In this document: piece after piece, positions 58,086-64,000 of the stretch
Layout of the letters: the number at the start of each line of letters is the position of its first letter
How positions within the stretch are numbered: position 1 is the stretch's first letter
Source of the DNA: Canna indica
Lineage: Eukaryota; Streptophyta; Magnoliopsida; Zingiberales; Cannaceae
Reading direction: 5' to 3'
Length of the DNA: 64,000 nucleotides
Assembly (NCBI GenBank): GCA_034359265.1
Contig: CP136896.1
Span: 68,087,501 to 68,151,500, forward strand
Made by a program: the position numbers and the translations under genes
Notes under the pieces: generated by a model
Databases searched by the model: none
What the model saw: only the letters and a program-made list of their open reading frames with translations
What the model was told of the DNA's origin: nothing

Positions 58086-60600
58086 TGTTATGCCTTAAAT
58101 TTTTTGGACCCCTTTGTAAATATATTTCTTAGAGGGGGTGGTTTGCAAAAATGCAAATCCTATATAAATGAGCCCTAAACCCTCTCTAATCCTTTCTTTT
58201 CTCTCTCGGTTCCTGTAGCAGCAGCGGCAGTTGGCGGAGGATTCTGAGGCGTCGACAGCGAGAAGATCTCCGGTGAATCAGAGTTCGGAGGAGATTCCGG
58301 TAGGATTCTAATCTTTCTCCCTTGTCTTTTCGTGTAGGGTAACATTTATCTTTGGATGAGATTGGCGTAGATAGACTGTCGATTCTTAGATCTGAAGTCT
58401 TTTGTTGTTCGGTTCTTCGATGTCTTCTTACCGATTGTGATTTCTGAATTTGAAATGCTGTCGCCAATCATTGTGGTTTTCGTCGTTGTTCTAATTGATT
58501 CTTGGATCGGATATTTTCGTCGTCGTCCCCATCGAGTGGTGGATCGGATCCGCGCTGCCAATCGGGACAGTGCGGAATCGAGACCCTGTCGGCGGTATTG
58601 TTTGAGTGTGGGTTTGGCCGTACGACGTCTGTGGCGCTGCTCGTAGCCGATCAAGAGGCCCGATCGACCTCGTTAGCGCGACATCGCCAGGCGCGGCGTC
58701 GCGAGTCGCGAGTCGCCAGGCACGGCATCGCGAGTGGCCAGGCGCGGCGTCGCGAGTCGCGGGTTGCCGGGCGCGATGTCGTCCCGCGCGACATTGCGCC
58801 AAGGGTGCGATCGCCCAAATCAGGGGGTTGCCGCCTCCCTGCCCTCGTTGTCGCCGGTTCATAGGGGCGGCGACGGTCGGTGGAGTTGATCGGCGAGTCA
58901 CTGACGCCGGTCGGAGATGCCACGGCTCCCATCTCGCTGCTCACGCGGTTCAGGCGGCGGCAGTAGTGACGGGGTGGAGATGGCGGCGAGTCGACGCCGG
59001 ATGTTGGGAATCCCGACGGGTATCTCGCCCGGTCGGATGCTGCAAGGGGTGGCGACGACGGGTCATCGTCGCCGGCGGCGTCGCGCTTCTCCGGCGACCC
59101 GATCGGCCGGGATGGTCAGGGGTGGCGGCTGGTAGGGATGGCATCGGATGAAGAGGCGGATGGTAGAGAGAAGGTTAAATCTAAGTATAAGAGAGGATTG
59201 ATTAATGAGTAGATTATATCAGTGAGGTTTATCATGTAGCAGTGTTATGTTGTCATGAGTTGTAGTTGGTAACATTGTGAATATAGCGGTGGATCATAGT
59301 TTATAGCACTGTTACGAGAGTGTGTAGCAGGAATATATTTAAATGATTAATTTGGATTAATTGTTGATGTTTGAAATATTAAATTAAGGTTTTATAGTGG
59401 GTCACAATTGGTTATATTATATATGAAATTGGACCTACTCGTCGACCCGAATTCATTGGTGGAGTCTGTTTTTCCATTTGGCTTTCGGATGTTGAAATCA
59501 GTATGGGTTATTGTCTCTTTTTGCCTCGTTTTGCGTGTCGGGTCGAAAAGTATTATTTTATCGGTTTTCATGGTTTCTACCCGAGTTATTCTGTGGTTGT
59601 AGTTGTTGTCAAGGTGAATCTCATCCTAGATCGGTTGTTACCCTATGTCAAAATATATCTTGTTGTTCTATTCCATTGAAAGTTGATATCTGCTGTTGTT
59701 GAAACTCTTTATGCATATTTTGTTGATACATGTTGCCAGCATGATGTTGTTATATGCATATTAGTTGAGGATGCTAGTTTAGACGTTGCATGTCTTATGC
59801 TTTTGTTTATTTACTTAATGCATACATGATGACATGACTACTAGCATTATATTAGTTGAGTTGTAGTAGTGTAATTGTTGACATGATGCATAGTTGACCT
59901 ACTATTGGGCGATAGCCCTGGACACGTTGATATATTGCCCGGGGTGTAGGGCAAGTGACACCGGTGATCACCTATTTATCACACGGGTTGTGTGATCGGC
60001 GTCGAGGTGTTAGACGTCGGCGGACTATCAGGTTGGATAGTCGCATCTCTAGCTAGAGCGGGCTTGAGGTGCCACTCTCGAGGTGCGAGAGTGCGGGGGA
60101 AACCCAATGTCCACTACGCTCTTGATTGAGTTATGACGCATACTCATATAGTTGATAGTTGACATAGTTGACATAGTCGATTGGTTTAGATGCATCGAGT
60201 AGATGGTTGAATCATATCTTCCGTTGTACACATGGCATCATAGCATCTTGTTGAAATCCTACTCAGCCTTCTGCTGATGTTTGTTGTTTTTGCCTCAGAT
60301 CCTCAGGTATGACGGCTTTATCTCCTGGGGTAGCTAGAGTTTTGGAGGAGGAGGAGGCGTCTTCCGCACAGCATTTAGTTTCCTAGTTATTAGTTGAACT
60401 TTGCATTTTTAGCTAGACTCTGGAATTCATTGTTCTCTCATGGACTGTTGGACTTTTATTATTGTCTGGTTGGATATTCGATTTGAATCTGGTTGTAAAT
60501 TTAAATTCAGTCCATAAATTGTTGGTTGTTCTGTTGCTAGTTGCGCTTCTCCTAGGTGAGGTCCCTTATATAGGGATAAACCTAGGCGGGGCGTAATAAC
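58086..60600 (+). repeat. LTR2 of the TR-GAG array
   Basis: 2515 bases, TATA box at 58161-58169. Its left 1.6 kb matches LTR3 and differs from LTR1. Its right 0.9 kb matches LTR1 without visible difference. Confidence 0.92.
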
Positions 60601-60756
60601 TTGGTATCAGAGCTTAGGATCGTCCTCCTCCATAGGATTGTTGGGTGTTTAGGTCTAAGGATGAGATTTCACCTTGCTGTAAGATAATAAGTTGATTTTA
60701 AATTGTTGGTTGTTGGTTGAATGAAAAGCCTGAGTCGTTCTTTCCTTTTAGGAAAT

Positions 60757-62181
60757 ATGGATGCTAGAGGTAGTTCGGGTGTCAGGACGGCCATCAGAGG
60801 TGGTCGCCGAGGTCGAGGCCGAGGCCGTGGCGGTAGGCAGTCTGCTCAGACTCAGAGGGTCAGTCCTGTTCCGGCCAGAGTCGAGCCAGATTTGGCAGAT
60901 GACGTCCCTTTGGCTCAGTTTCAGCGTCGGGCGCGCTCGAGCCGTAGGCCCAGCCAGAGTAGCGCTCGGGGTGGTCGAGCGAAAGGACAGACCGAGCAGA
61001 TGGAGCCCCAGCAGCAGTTCGATTCTGAGTTCGATTCTGACTCAGCTTATAGTGAGGATTCACCTTATGAGATGTCTGCTGGAGATGCTTCAGAGGATTC
61101 ACCGGTGCAGCCAAAGCCAGTAGCTCGGCATGTCGCAGTACAGCCTGAGTCTCTTGAGAGGCGGAAGATGGACCGCCTGAATCAGTTTCTGCGCCTAGGG
61201 AGAGGCAAATTCGATAGTTTTGCTGGGACCATCGACCCTGCAGTGGCTCAGGCGTGGGTTCGCGAGGTGGAGCGGGCCTTTGGTGTTTTGGGCTGTCCAG
61301 AGGAGGACCAGGTCGGATTGGCGACTTACTGCTTTACTGGAGAGGCTTTGATCTGGTGGGAGATGCAGGAGAGGCTGCTGAGAGGGAAGGCGACCTCTTG
61401 GGAGAGATTCTTGAAGATATTCTTCAAGAAATATTACCCAGCTACCTATGCGAGGCAGAAGATGCAGGAATTCCTTCAGTTGCGTCAGGGGACGAGGCGA
61501 GTGGTAGAGTATGCCAGCGAGTTTGATGCACTCTCGAGGTTCGTCCCAAACTTGGTGTCTTCTGATAGCAGGAGGGCAGAGTTTTTCTTCGGTGGACTGA
61601 ACAACTCCATCAAGGGATTGATGGCTAGTGTCGAGCTTGGGAGCTATGACAGAGTCCTGAGGCGGGCGCTTCGGGCGGAGGCGACTCACGCCGAGATGTT
61701 CCCGGACCGTCAGCTGGTGGAGGCCAGCCAGCCAGCTCAGACGCAGAGTCAGGGTGGCAGAGAGTGTAGAGATGATGACAGAGGATTTGGTCAGCCGCAG
61801 GCCAAGAGGGCCAGATCAGCACCGACCCAGTCGCAGGAATCTTCGCGACCTACTCATCAGTCGGGAGGTCAGTCGAGCCGAGGTCAGTTCCATTGCTTTA
61901 AGTGTGGGGATGCTTCCCACTCTGTCAGGGACTGCCCGCAGTCGCAGAGTTTGTGCTTTAGTTGTAAGCGGCCAAGCCACATCAGTAGAGATTGTCCGAC
62001 TAGGCAGCAGGCAGGGGGCCAGAGCTCTCAACAGCAGCGGCAGAGAGGCCCGCAGCATAATACCCAGCAGTCTGCCAGAGTCTTCGCTCTATCCCAGGAG
62101 CAGACTCAAGGAAATGTTCGTGTTGACCAGCATGATCTTCCGGAGACAGGTATTCAATTTGGAGGACCAAATTTCTTTTAG
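60757..62181 (+). CDS. Ty3/gypsy Gag protein, copy 2
   Basis: Identical in amino-acid sequence to copy 1 over the whole 486-codon frame (60721-62181), with the likely start at 60757. No nucleotide difference from gag1 was noticed. Its stop again abuts the purine tract and LTR3. Identity next to LTRs that differ marks a duplication event rather than two independent insertions. Confidence 0.92.
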   Translation: MDARGSSGVRTAIRGGRRGRGRGRGGRQSAQTQRVSPVPARVEPDLADDVPLAQFQRRARSSRRPSQSSARGGRAKGQTEQMEPQQQFDSEFDSDSAYSEDSPYEMSAGDASEDSPVQPKPVARHVAVQPESLERRKMDRLNQFLRLGRGKFDSFAGTIDPAVAQAWVREVERAFGVLGCPEEDQVGLATYCFTGEALIWWEMQERLLRGKATSWERFLKIFFKKYYPATYARQKMQEFLQLRQGTRRVVEYASEFDALSRFVPNLVSSDSRRAEFFFGGLNNSIKGLMASVELGSYDRVLRRALRAEATHAEMFPDRQLVEASQPAQTQSQGGRECRDDDRGFGQPQAKRARSAPTQSQESSRPTHQSGGQSSRGQFHCFKCGDASHSVRDCPQSQSLCFSCKRPSHISRDCPTRQQAGGQSSQQQRQRGPQHNTQQSARVFALSQEQTQGNVRVDQHDLPETGIQFGGPNFF

Positions 62182-62191
62182 GTGGGGAGGA

Positions 62192-64000
62192 TGTTATGCC
62201 TTAAATTTTTTGGACCCCTTTGTAAATATATTTCTTAGAGGGGGTGGTTTGCAAAAATGCAAATCCTATATAAATGAGCCCTAAACCCTCTCTAATCCTT
62301 TCTTTTCTCTCTCGGTTCCTGTAGCAGCAGCGGCAGTTGGCGGAGGATTCTGAGGCGTCGACAGCGAGAAGATCTCCGGTGAATCAGAGTTCGGAGGAGA
62401 TTCCGGTAGGATTCTAATCTTTCTCCCTTGTCTTTTCGTGTAGGGTAACATTTATCTTTGGATGAGATTGGCGTAGATAGACTGTCGATTCTTAGATCTG
62501 AAGTCTTTTGTTGTTCGGTTCTTCGATGTCTTCTTACCGATTGTGATTTCTGAATTTGAAATGCTGTCGCCAATCATTGTGGTTTTCGTCGTTGTTCTAA
62601 TTGATTCTTGGATCGGATATTTTCGTCGTCGTCCCCATCGAGTGGTGGATCGGATCCGCGCTGCCAATCGGGACAGTGCGGAATCGAGACCCTGTCGGCG
62701 GTATTGTTTGAGTGTGGGTTTGGCCGTACGACGTCTGTGGCGCTGCTCGTAGCCGATCAAGAGGCCCGATCGACCTCGTTAGCGCGACATCGCCAGGCGC
62801 GGCGTCGCGAGTCGCGAGTCGCCAGGCACGGCATCGCGAGTGGCCAGGCGCGGCGTCGCGAGTCGCGGGTTGCCGGGCGCGATGTCGTCCCGCGCGACAT
62901 TGCGCCAAGGGTGCGATCGCCCAAATCAGGGGGTTGCCGCCTCCCTGCCCTCGTTGTCGCCGGTTCATAGGGGCGGCGACGGTCGGTGGAGTTGATCGGC
63001 GAGTCACTGACGCCGGTCGGAGATGCCACGGCTCCCATCTCGCTGCTCACGCGGTTCAGGCGGCGGCAGTAGTGACGGGGTGGAGATGGCGGCGAGTCGA
63101 CGCCGGATGTTGGGAATCCCGACGGGTATCTCGCCCGGTCGGATGCTGCAAGGGGTGGCGACGACGGGTCATCGTCGCCGGCGGCGTCGCGCTTCTCCGG
63201 CGACCCGATCGGCCGGGATGGTCAGGGGTGGCGGCTGGTAGGGATGGCATCGGATGAAGAGGCGGATGGTAGAGAGAAGGTTAAATCTAAGTATAAGAGA
63301 GGATTGATTAATGAGTAGATTATATCAGTGAGGTTTATCATGTAGCAGTGTTATGTTGTCATGAGTTGTAGTTGGTAACATTGTGAATATAGCGGTGGAT
63401 CATAGTTTATAGCACTGTTACGAGAGTGTGTAGCAGGAATATATTTAAATGATTAATTTGGATTAATTGTTGATGTTTGAAATATTAAATTAAGGTTTTA
63501 TAGTGGGTCACAATTGGTTATATTATATATGAAATTGGACCTACTCGTCGACCCGAATTCATTGGTGGAGTCTGTTTTTCCATTTGGCTTTCGGATGTTG
63601 AAATCAGTATGGGTTATTGTCTCTTTTTGCCTCGTTTTGCGTGTCGGGTCGAAAAGTATTATTTTATCGGTTTTCATGGTTTCTACCCGAGTTATTCTGT
63701 GGTTGTAGTTGTTGTCAAGGTGAATCTCATCCTAGATCGGTTGTTACCCTATGTCAAAATATATCTTGTTGTTCTATTCCATTGAAAGTTGATATCTGCT
63801 GTTGTTGAAACTCTTTATGCATATTTTGTTGATACATGTTGCCAGCATGATGTTGTTATATGCATATTAGTTGAGGATGCTAGTTTAGACGTTGCATGTC
63901 TTATGCTTTTGTTTATTTACTTAATGCATACATGATGACATGACTACTAGCATTATATTAGTTGAGTTGTAGTAGTGTAATTGTTGACATGATGCATAGT
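62192..64000 (+). repeat. LTR3 of the TR-GAG array (partial)
   Basis: The first 1809 bases of the LTR, cut by the window end. TATA box at 62267-62275. No difference from LTR2 seen in this part. Confidence 0.92.

Larger units (their letters stand above)
54003..64000 (+). mobile_element. Tandem array of a gag-only Ty3/gypsy retrotransposon (TR-GAG type), continues off window
   Basis: The order is LTR1 (54003-56494), gag1, LTR2 (58086-60600), gag2, LTR3 (62192 onward, cut by the window end). LTR2 to LTR3 and gag1 to gag2 are both spaced 4106 bases. Each LTR is followed by a TGGTATCAGAGC primer site, and each gag runs into a purine tract and the next LTR. No protease, reverse transcriptase, RNase H or integrase is present, so movement would need enzymes from a related full element. 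The gag resembles that of Tekay/Del chromoviruses. Confidence 0.93.

Overview
This window looks like nuclear DNA of a flowering plant. It holds intron-containing plant genes (a chloroplast ATP-synthase assembly factor, a Dof transcription factor, a DUF688 protein) set in dense nested transposons. There is no operon-style layout. Gene starts are GC-rich and fall off along the gene, and the Dof gene is GC-rich with no intron. This leans towards a monocot, but that is an inference and the species cannot be named.

Region 1 (1-16 kb) is a transposon cluster. It contains the right end of one CACTA element (1-1202), a degraded Ty1/copia element on the minus strand (1517-7256, two LTRs, broken gag-pol), and a complete 7.2-kb CACTA element of the same family as the first (7376-14575, 3-bp target duplication CTT). 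The complete CACTA carries a multi-exon Transposase_24-type gene and a TNP2-type transposase broken by a frameshift and an in-frame stop. A Ty3/gypsy reverse-transcriptase scrap follows.

Region 2 (16-24 kb) has three terminal-inverted-repeat elements, an uncharacterised GC-rich stretch, and a non-processed pseudogene of an RNF14-like RBR ubiquitin ligase. A Tourist-like MITE sits inside the last exon of that pseudogene.

Region 3 (24-47 kb) carries the three host genes: DUF688 (+, 3 exons, 730 aa), CGL160 (+, 9 exons, 348 aa) and a short cycling-Dof-like factor (-, 147 aa). Between and inside them are hAT-type elements with clean 8-bp target duplications, two truncated LINEs, palindromic AT-rich elements, microsatellites and a candidate solo LTR in a CGL160 intron.

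Region 4 (47-54 kb) is AT-rich intergenic DNA with MITE remnants, an end of a second CACTA lineage and a copia gag scrap.

Region 5 (54-64 kb) is a tandem LTR-gag-LTR-gag-LTR array of a gag-only Ty3/gypsy element (TR-GAG type). The gag copies are identical. Differences between LTR1 and LTR2 are confined to the left two thirds of the LTR, which fits unequal crossing-over between the LTRs of one older element.

The host genes share no obvious pathway. CGL160 acts in the chloroplast, the Dof factor in the nucleus, and the role of DUF688 is unknown. No tRNA, rRNA or CRISPR was recognised.
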